Shown here in pieces: positions 17,993 to 25,987 of a stretch of DNA of 41,366 nucleotides. The first letter of the stretch is position 1. The number at the start of each line of letters is the position of its first letter. The position numbers were made by a program, and so were the translations under genes. The DNA comes from Thermoplasmata archaeon. Its GTDB lineage: Archaea; Thermoplasmatota; Thermoplasmata; Thermoplasmatales; Thermoplasmataceae. The notes beneath the pieces were generated by a model. The model was not told the DNA's origin, ran no database searches, and saw only the letters and a program-made list of their open reading frames with translations. The DNA lies in NCBI GenBank assembly GCA_021806235.1, contig JAJZXU010000030.1:1-41366 (forward strand), read 5' to 3'.

Positions 17993-18229
17993 ATGGGAAG
18001 CAAGAATATTTCAATTTCGGACGCAGCATATAATCGGCTGAAGAAGTTTAAAAGAAAAAATGAGAGTTTCACTGACGTAATAAACAGGTTGACCAACAAC
18101 GCAAGCCTTCTTAATCTCAAGGGAACCCTTACCAACGATGAAACTAATTCAATCCTAAAAAATATAGAGGAATCAAGGAAAATGAGTAGGAAAAAGCATA
18201 TTGCCAGCGATGGGGAGTTAAAACAATAA
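17993..18229 (+). CDS. vapB: Antitoxin VapB (DUF217 family), now without an intact toxin
   Basis: The 78-residue protein reads ISISDAAYNRLKKFKRKNES followed by SFTDVINRLTNNASLLNLKG, typical of the VAPB_antitox (DUF217) family. The C-terminal half is charged and helical. The frame is intact, with a leaderless promoter. The toxin gene that follows overlaps its end but is cut after about 50 codons by an IS200/IS605 remnant, so this is a solitary antitoxin. It may still repress its operator or neutralise related toxins. Confidence 0.8.
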   Translation: MGSKNISISDAAYNRLKKFKRKNESFTDVINRLTNNASLLNLKGTLTNDETNSILKNIEESRKMSRKKHIASDGELKQ

Positions 18230-18432
18230 CGATCACGGACACATCATTCCTGATAGATATAATGAGAGGGGATGAATTGGCTATCAAGAAAGAGGAAGCA
18301 TTTGAAAGGGACAGAATTCATGTATCTACTACCACTGTAACTATCTTTGAACTATATGTGGGATTTAACCTTAGTACCCGGCAGGCGTTAAGGGTGGATT
18401 CAAGGTTCTGGATCTGTTCTTTATCCGGATAG
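18226..18432 (+). pseudogene. vapC: VapC toxin N-terminus, truncated by an IS element
   Basis: Right after vapB, overlapping its stop codon, a frame reads ITDTSFLIDIMRGDELAIKK, then VSTTTVTIFELYVGF, the first two active-site regions of a PIN-domain VapC. Near 18378 the sequence changes into the antisense of a TnpB start and the frame stops at 18430-18432. About 50 of an expected 130-140 residues remain, so the nuclease cannot form. No canonical start codon is visible at the proper place; an ATA or an upstream codon would be needed. Confidence 0.75.
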
Positions 18433-18942
18433 ATCCTGAACTTATATGCCTTTATCATATCCCCTTCTGACCCTCCACATATTTATTTATTATTTCTGAT
18501 GATACATTGCCATAGGTGGATACAAAATAGCTCCTTGTCCACAGGGTTGGCAGCTTACTCTTCAGTTCAGGGAACTCTAACCTGAGTAATCTTGATGTTC
18601 TGCCTTTTACCTTTGCGATTACACTGTTTGGTGCTATTGTTGGGTCTGTTTTGATGAAGAGGTGCACATGGTCTGGCATGGTTTCCAGTGCAATAATCTC
18701 CCAGTTATTTTCCTGTGCAACACCCATGATTATCTCCTTTAATCTAATTTCAATATTCCCTGTAATTAGCTTTCTTCTATATTTTGGGCACCAGACAAAA
18801 TGATAGTTCATGAAATGAATAGATGTGCTTGAACTGCTGTAGCCCTTTGGCATAATTATAGATATATATTTTTCATATATAATATAATCGGTTCGCTCTC
18901 ATCCCACCCGTAAATGGTGTAGGTTTTCTCGCTCACTGTGAT
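18378..18942 (-). mobile_element. Truncated IS200/IS605-family element (tnpA intact, tnpB only its start)
   Basis: This element matches the complete copy at 32511-34275. It has the same left-end sequence beyond tnpA (GGTTCGCTCTCATCCCACCC to CTCACTGTGATAAT, about 18889-18942), a full tnpA, and the first 27 codons of tnpB (18458 down to about 18378: MIKAYKFRIYPDKEQIQ). The remaining tnpB, the right end and part of vapC are gone, so a deletion from inside the element into vapC is likely. The left end borders the TATA box of the next operon. Confidence 0.8.
18455..18853 (-). CDS. tnpA: IS200/IS605 transposase TnpA (Y1, HUH type)
   Basis: The 132-residue protein starts MPKGYSSSSTSIHF and contains MNYHFVWCPKYRRKLI, the HUH motif in MPDHVHLFIK, and the catalytic tyrosine helix IINKYVEGQ near residue 125. 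These are the parts needed for single-strand DNA cleavage and rejoining. It is about 85-90 percent identical by eye to the copy at 33790. The element has lost its right end, so this copy could at most act on other copies. Confidence 0.85.
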   Translation of the reverse strand: MPKGYSSSSTSIHFMNYHFVWCPKYRRKLITGNIEIRLKEIIMGVAQENNWEIIALETMPDHVHLFIKTDPTIAPNSVIAKVKGRTSRLLRLEFPELKSKLPTLWTRSYFVSTYGNVSSEIINKYVEGQKGI

Positions 18943-18944
18943 AA

Positions 18945-18975
18945 TATTTATATATACCGAACCTGTATAATATAT
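18945..18975 (+). promoter_or_regulatory. Promoter of the flavoprotein/GlpD/lipid-kinase operon
   Basis: A TATTTATATATACC box at about 18945-18958 lies close to 27 bases before the GTG start at 18976, giving a leaderless transcript. The IS200/IS605 left end finishes right at this box, so everything upstream of the TATA box has been replaced by the insertion. Confidence 0.55.
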
Positions 18976-20478
18976 GTGAAAAAAATTCCAGTGCTCTATG
19001 GGTACAGCATTGACCGGGACTTCTCACGGGAATTTTCTTACATTGAGGATATTTTCGGGATAAAGTCTGAGGAGATATGGGACGGTACTATCGAAATGGA
19101 TGATAGGGAATACAGCAGTATACCGGATAGGGCTAGCAGCTATTTTGACAGGTCATATACCACTTTCGACCTGGAAAACAGGTTTATCCACTCAACAGGA
19201 AAATCTTCTGTTGAGGTTCTTAAATGGAGGCTTGGAATTAAACCATATATAGTTGATGCTGTCCTGGAGCCGGATTATTTTAATATATCTGATATAATAA
19301 AAAATCTGAAAAATTCTGGTTACAGGGCACTGATATATGGTGGCGGTACATCTGTTAACGGGTCATTTATCCTGGAAGACCCGGAAAAATTTGTATCTGT
19401 GGATACCTCCCGGTTAAGCAAAATAAAAATGAACGGGTCTATGGTTACTGCCGGTGCCGGGGTAAAGGGTGTAGAACTTGAGAATTACCTGAACACATAT
19501 GGGCTGACATGCGGGCAATTTCCAGAATCATTTATGTATTCCACAGTTGGTGGATGGATAGCCACAAAGGCAACAGGCCAGGAATCGAACCTGTATGGTG
19601 GAATTGAAGACATGGTGATATCCCTGAAGGCGGCAACATCCAGTGGCATATATAAGGATAATTGTGTACCCAGGGAATCAGCTGGCACACAGGCAAAATC
19701 AATTTTTACCGGAAGTGAGGGGAATTATGGAATTATAATGGAGGCAACGTTAAAGGCTTTCAAAATGCCAGCACAGCGGTATTATAAATCCTACATATTC
19801 AGGGATTTTATTTCCGGAATTGAGTATATACGATCGTTAAAAAATGTACCCACAGTACTGAGATTTTCTGATGCAACTGAAACTGAAATAGCTATAAAGA
19901 GCTCTGGTGACACATTACTAAAAAGGATTTTCTTAAACTACCTGAAGATAAGGCATGCTGATAGTGGATGCATTATGGTAATTGTCAACAATGACAGCAA
20001 ACCCGGGGATAAAGTGGAAAATGCCATTTATACCGGTAAATATCCTGCAATCCAGTGGTTCAGGGATAGATATTCCAGGCCAGGACTTGCCAATATTCTA
20101 TGGAAACATGGATATATCCCGGATACACTTGAAACATCTGCAGCATGGGATAACCTCAAACCACTGTACGAGAGCACCATTGCAATTTTTAATTCTATAA
20201 AAACAGAGCTAAAATTCTCCGGCATAATCATGGCGCATATCTCACATGTATACCTGACCGGTGCATGCATATATTTTACCATAATAATCAGATCGGACAA
20301 ACCCATGGAGCACCTGATTGAAATAAGGCATAAAATGGTAAATAATTTCCTGAAAAACCACGCAGCGATTACAGACCACCATGGAATTGGCACACTATTC
20401 AGGGAATATTTAAGTGAGGAGGAGCTATCACTCCAGTCCAGGCTATATGATCCGGTTTTTTCGAGGTGGTATACATAG
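18976..20478 (+). CDS. FAD-linked oxidase resembling alkyl-dihydroxyacetonephosphate synthase (AGPS)
   Basis: This 500-residue protein has the p-cresol-methylhydroxylase-type FAD domain: YGGGTSVNG near 120, then PESFMYSTVGGWIATKATG and LYGGIEDM near 185-210, and VPRESAGT with TGSEGNYGII near 230-250. These lines match AGPS (GGxTSV, STVGGWV, PRxSxG, GSEGxxG) better than D-lactate or glycolate oxidases. The C-terminal part keeps DHHGIG, corresponding to the HHHG active-site region of AGPS. The protein is shorter than human AGPS and ends soon after this motif. AGPS makes ether lipids from acyl-DHAP in bacteria and eukaryotes, whereas archaea normally use glycerol-1-phosphate, so the real substrate is open. 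The start is a leaderless GTG. It overlaps the GlpD-like gene by 13 bases. Confidence 0.75.
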   Translation: MKKIPVLYGYSIDRDFSREFSYIEDIFGIKSEEIWDGTIEMDDREYSSIPDRASSYFDRSYTTFDLENRFIHSTGKSSVEVLKWRLGIKPYIVDAVLEPDYFNISDIIKNLKNSGYRALIYGGGTSVNGSFILEDPEKFVSVDTSRLSKIKMNGSMVTAGAGVKGVELENYLNTYGLTCGQFPESFMYSTVGGWIATKATGQESNLYGGIEDMVISLKAATSSGIYKDNCVPRESAGTQAKSIFTGSEGNYGIIMEATLKAFKMPAQRYYKSYIFRDFISGIEYIRSLKNVPTVLRFSDATETEIAIKSSGDTLLKRIFLNYLKIRHADSGCIMVIVNNDSKPGDKVENAIYTGKYPAIQWFRDRYSRPGLANILWKHGYIPDTLETSAAWDNLKPLYESTIAIFNSIKTELKFSGIIMAHISHVYLTGACIYFTIIIRSDKPMEHLIEIRHKMVNNFLKNHAAITDHHGIGTLFREYLSEEELSLQSRLYDPVFSRWYT

Positions 20479-21815
20479 ATTTTGAATTTTCAAGGCATAC
20501 AAGAAATAATATTCTCAGGGATATTGATGGGTCAAAATTTGACGTTGCCATTATCGGTGGTGGAATTACAGGTGCAGGCATAGCGAACATACTTGCAGAG
20601 AATGGAATAAACACAATTCTCATTGACCAGAATGACTTTGCCTCGGGTACCAGTTCCGGATCCTCGAAACTTATCCATGGCGGATTGCGGTATCTCCAGC
20701 AGGGAAGGATTTTAGAGGTTTACCGCCTGTTAAAGGAAAGAAATTATCTGCTCAAAAATACGGATATAGTTAAAAAACTAAACTTCCGCATACTTACAGG
20801 AAAAAATATGTGGAATCCATACGAGATCGGGTTAGGATTATTTTTATATAATATTATGTCAGGTTCTTTACATTTGCCGCACTTTGTAAAAAATAATGGC
20901 GAATACAAATATGGCACCTCCGGGTATTTTAACTACTATGATGGTGTAACTATCGATTCGGAACTTGTAATATATAATATTGTATCAGCCTTCAGGCACG
21001 GTGCGGTATGCCTTAATTATTGCAAACTTGTAAGTGTATCAAAACATAGTGGAAATTACAGCCTTGAGATTGAAAATGTTATCACCGGGAAGAATTTTAA
21101 CGTTTATTCATTTATTGTGGTAAATGCCGCAGGCCCATGGGGCAATGCAGTGTCAGACATACTTGGTGCCGGCACAGTTAAGAATTTTCATCTGAGCCGC
21201 GGGGTACATATCGTATTTCCATCCGAACTGTGGAATGACCAGAACGCCGTTGTTGTGAAGTCCGCAGTTGATGGGAGGCAGCTATTCATAATACCTGCTG
21301 GAAAGGTTGTGTATACCGGAACCACTGATAATTTTGTGGATGCACCCGATAGCTTTTCCGTACCGGAGGCGGATATTAAATACCTGATTAATAGCATCAA
21401 ACCCTTATTTCCACAATTCACAGAGGATAAAATAATTTATTCCTTCGCAGGCATCCGTGTACTCATTGGCAGTGGCAGCAACCCGGGTAAAATAACACGT
21501 GATTTCAGTATTGGCGAATCTGATAGAATTATTACTGTTCTTGGTGGAAAGATTACAGACCATAGAATTGCAGCAAGGAAAACCGCAAAAATAGTAGGAA
21601 ATTTAATGGGCAAAAAACTGAAAATAAAAAATATGCCATATATTGATTATTCAAGGAATAAGGAGAATATAATGGATAATATTTTAAGGTATGAATGCCC
21701 CGTAAAAATGGAGGATGTAATACGCAGGCGGATTGCTGTGAGCATATACGATCCGGTGCAACTTCCGGCAATGATAAACAGGCTTGCTGATACATTTGGG
21801 GGTGAATTAATATAA
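20466..21815 (+). CDS. glpD: FAD-dependent glycerol-3-phosphate dehydrogenase, GlpD-like
   Basis: The 449-residue protein carries the FAD-binding GxGxxG motif AIIGGGITGAGIANILAENG near residue 28, the GlpD hallmark ASGTSSGSSKLIHGGLRYLQ near 60-80, VVNAAGPWGN near 219, and the second FAD contact VLGGKITDHRIAA near 360. GlpD oxidises glycerol-3-phosphate to DHAP and passes electrons to membrane quinones. The start GTG at 20466 lies inside the end of the AGPS-like gene, and the lipid-kinase gene begins 2 bases after its stop. DHAP is the common metabolite linking it to its AGPS-like neighbour. Confidence 0.85.
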   Translation: MVYIDFEFSRHTRNNILRDIDGSKFDVAIIGGGITGAGIANILAENGINTILIDQNDFASGTSSGSSKLIHGGLRYLQQGRILEVYRLLKERNYLLKNTDIVKKLNFRILTGKNMWNPYEIGLGLFLYNIMSGSLHLPHFVKNNGEYKYGTSGYFNYYDGVTIDSELVIYNIVSAFRHGAVCLNYCKLVSVSKHSGNYSLEIENVITGKNFNVYSFIVVNAAGPWGNAVSDILGAGTVKNFHLSRGVHIVFPSELWNDQNAVVVKSAVDGRQLFIIPAGKVVYTGTTDNFVDAPDSFSVPEADIKYLINSIKPLFPQFTEDKIIYSFAGIRVLIGSGSNPGKITRDFSIGESDRIITVLGGKITDHRIAARKTAKIVGNLMGKKLKIKNMPYIDYSRNKENIMDNILRYECPVKMEDVIRRRIAVSIYDPVQLPAMINRLADTFGGELI

Positions 21816-21817
21816 GG

Positions 21818-22684
21818 GTGCATATCATTGTAAATAAATATGCCGGGAAAGGAAACGGGGAACAGGCAATGAATAAAATAAAAGCGATGCTAACAGGTGT
21901 TGATGTTTCCTCGTCATTTACAGAGAAGACTCCTGATGCCCTTATAAAATACATAAAAGAAAATCAGGATATAACCTATCTTATTGCCATAGGTGGTGAT
22001 GGTACACTGAACCAGTGTGCCCGGGCCATTGCCTGGAGCAATATTGTACTTATACCATTTCCTGCCGGAACTGGAACGGATTTTGTCAGAACTGCAGGGA
22101 AATTATCACCAGAAATGATTATGGATGTTATTAAAAATAATAATTTCCGTTACTGTGACCTTGGTGAAATTACCTCAGACATATATTCCGGATTTTTTAT
22201 AAATATTATGGAGGCGGGGATGGGGGGAGCAGTTATGAAACGTGTGAATTCAAGCAGTGCAAGGAGTGGATTGACCATATCATCTTCCATATTAAGGGAG
22301 GTATTAAAGGGCAATAAATACCACCTTCTTATGAAATCAGAAGAAGGGGATTACAGTGGGGATATTATGGATGTGGTTATTGCAAATGGCCAGTACTACG
22401 GCAAGGGAATCCACATATCCCCGGAATCAATACTGGATGATGGTTTCCTGGATGTACACATTATTAAACACATGCCACGCCTTGAAACGCTATCAAAACT
22501 GAGAATGTTAAGAAATGGAACATATATAAGGGATAAAAACGTGATTAACCTTAAAACACGTGAAGTATCCATCGATTCTGATGGCCCTGTAGAGATAGAC
22601 GGCGAAAGTTTCGATCCAGGGAAAATGAAAATAAAGGTGTGCCACAATGCATTGAAAATTTTTAACCAGGTTTTCAAACCCTGA
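21818..22684 (+). CDS. Diacylglycerol/lipid kinase-like protein (DAGK_cat)
   Basis: The 288-residue protein shows the DAGK catalytic signature AIGGDGTLNQCA near residue 55, FPAGTGTDFVR near 87 and ANGQYYGKGIHISPESILDD near 190-210. These are the three conserved blocks of the DgkB/YegS/sphingosine kinase fold. It phosphorylates a lipid or a glycerol-like alcohol using ATP; the exact substrate is unknown. Start is GTG at 21818, 2 bases after the glpD stop, so it is the last gene of a compact operon on glycerolipid-type chemistry. Confidence 0.8.
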   Translation: MHIIVNKYAGKGNGEQAMNKIKAMLTGVDVSSSFTEKTPDALIKYIKENQDITYLIAIGGDGTLNQCARAIAWSNIVLIPFPAGTGTDFVRTAGKLSPEMIMDVIKNNNFRYCDLGEITSDIYSGFFINIMEAGMGGAVMKRVNSSSARSGLTISSSILREVLKGNKYHLLMKSEEGDYSGDIMDVVIANGQYYGKGIHISPESILDDGFLDVHIIKHMPRLETLSKLRMLRNGTYIRDKNVINLKTREVSIDSDGPVEIDGESFDPGKMKIKVCHNALKIFNQVFKP

Positions 22685-22896
22685 TGGAAATATTAAGAAT
22701 TCCTTAGAACTTACAATCTTTTCCGGTGCTTCTTTTTCTTCCAATTCTATGGAATTAAGGTTTGAACTGTAGTTCTTGAAAAAATTATTCATTCAATTAA
22801 TATCCAGTACTCACTGTCATATAAGTGTCAGAAGTTATAAGATCTTAATAACATACTTATGGGAATCTTTATATATCATATCATATTATATTATAT
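22685..22896 (+). promoter_or_regulatory. Intergenic region with the promoter of the exported protein gene
   Basis: A CTTTATATATCATATC box lies at about 22867-22882, near 28 bases before the ATG at 22897. The rest of the 212-bp space shows nothing certain. Confidence 0.45.
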
Positions 22897-24135
22897 ATGA
22901 AAAAATTAGTGGTGATTGTTATAACGTTGATAGTAATAGTATCTGGATTTGCATCTGTTTTATATGTAAGTAATGGCATAAACAATAAAAATGGTGATAA
23001 CCATAATAACGCACCATATTATATTAAAAATGGCAATGGAACTGCAATGGCCACAGGATCATATCCTGCAGGCATGCCCTTATCCCAGAAATCATCCCTG
23101 CATAACTTTGCAGTGTTCTCCTATAACAGGTATGGCAGGAATGCTAATTCAAGCACACTTAACCACCTTCAGTATACTTCGGACCTTAATTTCATGCAGT
23201 GGTATGGATTAAATTACTATTTAATTCCCGCCGGGCACAGGGGAATAACCAGGGCCAATGCCTCAGCACTTGTTGGAATGTGGGAAAGGAGTAGCCAGTC
23301 TGCAAGAAAATCCGTAAATGCAGTTGTGCAGTATGAAATGAACCAGCATTCAACAAAAAATAAGATCAATGCAATGTCTATTGCAGAACACCATGAGGGT
23401 ACATTGATGTCAGAGAAAACCATAAGCTATAATAACCATACGGCAGCTCTGCTAACCTACAGTTATTCAAAAAACAACCAGACCATAATGTACAATCTGG
23501 TTAAATATGATGGAAAGTTTATACTTGCAGATCCTACATTCAGTCTTAACTCATTCACCATACACTGGGGATGGGATGGCATTATATCGGGAACAAGCTA
23601 TAATTTATATTTAAATTTCTATAACTACAACAACGCAAATGCCTTTAAGAAGTTTATTGGGTCAGGATTGACTATAGCAGCAATTATAAGTGATATTATA
23701 GACGGTGCATTCTGGATTGCACTGGGCATCGCTACTGCTGGCCTCTCTGTTGCCATCAGTACTATTGCTGGTGCGCTTTCTGGGGTAATTGCTGGGGTTG
23801 TTGGGGATTTAGCTGGGACAACATCTCCAACTAACATATACCATAACATAAATACACTATTCAAAAATGAAGAGGGCTATTCTGGAGACTTCAGGTTAGT
23901 TTTTACTGCCAATTTATGGGAGGGGGGACTACTTCCAGAGTTTGCTGTATGGGGCAGAATCAATCCTGGCAATTCATTGTTTGAGGTGTTTCGTTCATTT
24001 CAGTATTTAACATCACAGGAAGCAGATAGTTTTGTTACAAACTACTATAATATCCTGACAAAGGAATATGGGACAAACAAGGATAATTACATAAGTTCCC
24101 CTTCAGTATGGAAAAACTGGTTAAGTGATTATTAG
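22897..24135 (+). CDS. Exported protein with a Gly/Ala-rich membrane-active-looking segment (putative toxin)
   Basis: This 412-residue protein has an N-terminal signal or anchor (KKLVVIVITLIVIVSGFASV), an extracellular region rich in Asn, Tyr and Ser with several N-x-S/T sites, and then, near residues 255-306, a hydrophobic stretch with regularly spaced glycines: FWIALGIATAGLSVAISTIA and GALSGVIAGVVGDLAG. A polar C-terminal region follows. Such a buried glycine-zipper segment inside a secreted protein resembles pore-forming toxins and membrane-active bacteriocins, but I know no family member. The downstream genes, 8 bases away and with ribosome sites, are tandem copies of one small membrane protein, as expected for immunity proteins. 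An enzyme or adhesin role is not excluded. Confidence 0.6.
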   Translation: MKKLVVIVITLIVIVSGFASVLYVSNGINNKNGDNHNNAPYYIKNGNGTAMATGSYPAGMPLSQKSSLHNFAVFSYNRYGRNANSSTLNHLQYTSDLNFMQWYGLNYYLIPAGHRGITRANASALVGMWERSSQSARKSVNAVVQYEMNQHSTKNKINAMSIAEHHEGTLMSEKTISYNNHTAALLTYSYSKNNQTIMYNLVKYDGKFILADPTFSLNSFTIHWGWDGIISGTSYNLYLNFYNYNNANAFKKFIGSGLTIAAIISDIIDGAFWIALGIATAGLSVAISTIAGALSGVIAGVVGDLAGTTSPTNIYHNINTLFKNEEGYSGDFRLVFTANLWEGGLLPEFAVWGRINPGNSLFEVFRSFQYLTSQEADSFVTNYYNILTKEYGTNKDNYISSPSVWKNWLSDY

Positions 24136-24143
24136 GTGATGAA

Positions 24144-24599
24144 ATGGAAAAAACTACAACCATTACCTTTTTTTTAATCTTTGTTTATATAATCTTTATT
24201 TTTTTCTATGTTCTACTTGCTATCCCTCTCGTTATATTTTTTTATTTTCTTCTAGTCACGCAACTTGAAATAGAAAAACGGTTGTTATATAAAATATCTT
24301 TAATTCCATTGCCTTTTGCAATAATTACTATGATAATGTTTATTGATGCCATGATGTATGGTTACATTCCAGTGCATTCTTATAATGGCTTCCACCCGGC
24401 AATAGGTGTTTATATTGTTCTATCCGCATCAATATATTTCATTTTATTTGGTTTTATGCTTGCGATTTTTAGAAAACAAATTTTACAGCATATTAAGGAA
24501 ATGTATTCCCTAACTGATGAAGGTACAAAAGTGTTCACTGAGCATCTTCATTCTAAGAAAAGGAAGAAAGAAATTATTGAAAAGTATAAAGTGAGATAA
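24144..24599 (+). CDS. Small four-helix membrane protein, tandem copy 1 (possible immunity protein)
   Basis: The 151-residue protein starts MEKTTTITFFLIFVYI behind the ribosome site AGGTGATGAA. It has four membrane helices, a conserved central loop (YGYIPVHSYNGFHPAIGVYI) and a charged cytoplasmic tail (KEMYSLTDEG, HSKKRKKEIIEKYKVR). The same layout and loop recur in the next two genes. It begins 8 bases after the exported protein gene, so it is in its operon. I do not recognise the family. Confidence 0.65.
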   Translation: MEKTTTITFFLIFVYIIFIFFYVLLAIPLVIFFYFLLVTQLEIEKRLLYKISLIPLPFAIITMIMFIDAMMYGYIPVHSYNGFHPAIGVYIVLSASIYFILFGFMLAIFRKQILQHIKEMYSLTDEGTKVFTEHLHSKKRKKEIIEKYKVR

Positions 24600-24611
24600 T
24601 TAGGTGATAAA

Positions 24612-25056
24612 ATGGAAAGGGTGATGTATTATTAGTTATTTTTTTCCCTTTATTGATTATTTGTTTTATGCAGTTATGATTGCTATTATTATATTTCTTT
24701 TCCTTCTTGAAATCAGGCAGGCTGAAATAGAAAAGAAACTGTTATATAAAATGCTCGTAATTCCCATATCCCTGGAAATAATCGCTATGATATTCTTTAT
24801 TGATGGCATGGTAGATGGTTATCTTCCAACATACGAATATAATGGTTTCTACCCCGCAATAGGTTTTTATATTGTTGTGTCCGCGTCAATATATGGGCTT
24901 TCGTTTGCTTTAATGACACTGGTTTTTAACAAACAAATTGTGCGGCATGTTAAGGAAAAGCATTCCCTGACGGATGAGGGTGCAAGGCTATTGGCTAACC
25001 ATACTTATACCAAGAGACAAAAGGAAGAAATTATTGAAAATTATAAAAGGCGATAA
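24612..25056 (+). pseudogene. Small membrane protein, tandem copy 2, frameshifted near its start
   Basis: A ribosome site (TAGGTGATAAA) and ATG at 24612 are in the same place as in the other copies, but the frame reads MERVMYY and stops at 24633-24635. The family sequence continues in another frame (LFYAVMIAIIIFLFLLEI, then GYLPTYEYNGFYPAIGFYI) to the stop at 25054-25056. One base change in length near 24622-24630 explains this. A shortened product could still start at TTG 24661 (131 residues), but this lacks a ribosome site. The body and tail are well preserved, so the damage is recent. Confidence 0.6.
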
Positions 25057-25057
25057 A

Positions 25058-25528
25058 ATGGAAAAAACTACAATTCTCTTCTATACTTTCTTCTGTATTT
25101 TAATCTTCATGTTCTTTGCTTTTTTCTATATCCTACCTATTATCCCTCTCTTTATATTTTTTTGTTTTTTTATGGTTAGGCAGGAGGAAATCGAGAATAA
25201 ATTGTTATATAAAACATCTTTAATTCCATTGCCTTTTGGAATAATTACTTTGATAATTCTTATTGCTGCCATGGTGGATGGTTATCTTCCAGCATATGCT
25301 TATAATGGCTTCCACCCGGCAATAGATTTTTATATTGTTCTATCCTTGTCAGTATATAGTCTTTTATTTGCTTTGATAAATCTGATTTTTATTAAACAAA
25401 TTGTGCGGCATGTTAAGGAAAAGTATTCCCTGACAGACGAGGGTGCGATGGTGTTCCTCCGGGACATTCATACCAAGAGACAAAAGGAAGAAATTATTGA
25501 AGCATATAAAAGAGATAATTACCGGTGA
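25058..25528 (+). CDS. Small four-helix membrane protein, tandem copy 3
   Basis: The 156-residue protein starts MEKTTILFYTFFCILIFM at the ATG of 25058-25060, one base after the stop of copy 2, with GGCGATAAA as a weak ribosome site. It repeats the family loop (DGYLPAYAYNGFHPAIDFYI) and the tail (KEKYSLTDEGAMVF, TKRQKEEIIEAYKR). A longer frame from 24974 would overlap copy 2 and is rejected because the family start MEKTT fits. Helices differ more than loop and tail, suggesting selection on the latter. Confidence 0.65.
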   Translation: MEKTTILFYTFFCILIFMFFAFFYILPIIPLFIFFCFFMVRQEEIENKLLYKTSLIPLPFGIITLIILIAAMVDGYLPAYAYNGFHPAIDFYIVLSLSVYSLLFALINLIFIKQIVRHVKEKYSLTDEGAMVFLRDIHTKRQKEEIIEAYKRDNYR

Positions 25529-25532
25529 TAAA

Positions 25533-25562
25533 ATGGAAGAGATGATATGTTTCCGAGTATAG
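25533..25562 (+). pseudogene. Remnant of a fourth tandem copy (start only)
   Basis: After copy 3 the same ribosome site and start recur (CCGGTGATAAAATGGAAGAG), then the frame MEEMICFRV stops at 25560-25562. The sequence after it no longer resembles the family. It marks an earlier longer array that has lost its end. Confidence 0.5.
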
Positions 25563-25923
25563 GGACCTCCAGGGGGTGTCACTTTGCATGGCACTTCAAT
25601 ACATATACCAATATTAATTCATAAAGTCACATCATTTCTCAAAACACTGGAAACTGTTCTGTAAGACATGCATAGAGTCTGTACAGCACCTATACCGATC
25701 ACTGGCATTAGAAATACAGTGTCTTTCTGCAACGTATAATGTGTGATTTACGCATTTTCCGGTATAATTTTTCCTGCACCATTATCATAGCCATTAGCAT
25801 TAATAGTGTTAAAAATTTTAAAGTTAAGGGACAATACTTTTTCATTTACATCTTTAATTTATAATAGTTGATTCTTACACCTTAATTTTTTATTGATAGG
25901 AAGTGTTACTAAAATGTTTCACA
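25563..25923. other. Gap of about 360 bp with a possible gene remnant
   Basis: On the minus strand 25619-25730 a frame without a start reads FLMPVIGIGAVQTLCMSYR then TVSSVLRNDVTL and stop, perhaps the end of a lost gene. A GC-richer patch, CCTCCAGGGGGTGTCAC, lies at 25567-25583. Nothing else can be supported. Confidence 0.25.
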
Positions 25924-25947
25924 TTGTTTATCAATTATGATAAACAA
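25924..25947 (+). promoter_or_regulatory. Operator-like palindrome before the AbiEi gene
   Basis: TTGTTTATCA-ATTA-TGATAAACAA is a perfect inverted repeat with 10-bp arms, about 40 bases before the ATG at 25988 and just upstream of the TATA-like AATATTAATATACAG. AbiEi antitoxins of bacteria repress their operon by binding inverted repeats in the promoter, so this is the likely operator. Confidence 0.65.
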
Positions 25948-25987
25948 CAATACATAATATTAATATACAGAATTAAAATAAAGCTAT

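Noticed and set aside
22697-22792. Minus-strand frame (NNFFKNYSSNLNSIELEEKE) after the lipid kinase gene
   Set aside because: It runs on as antisense of the kinase gene and has no promoter; probably chance.
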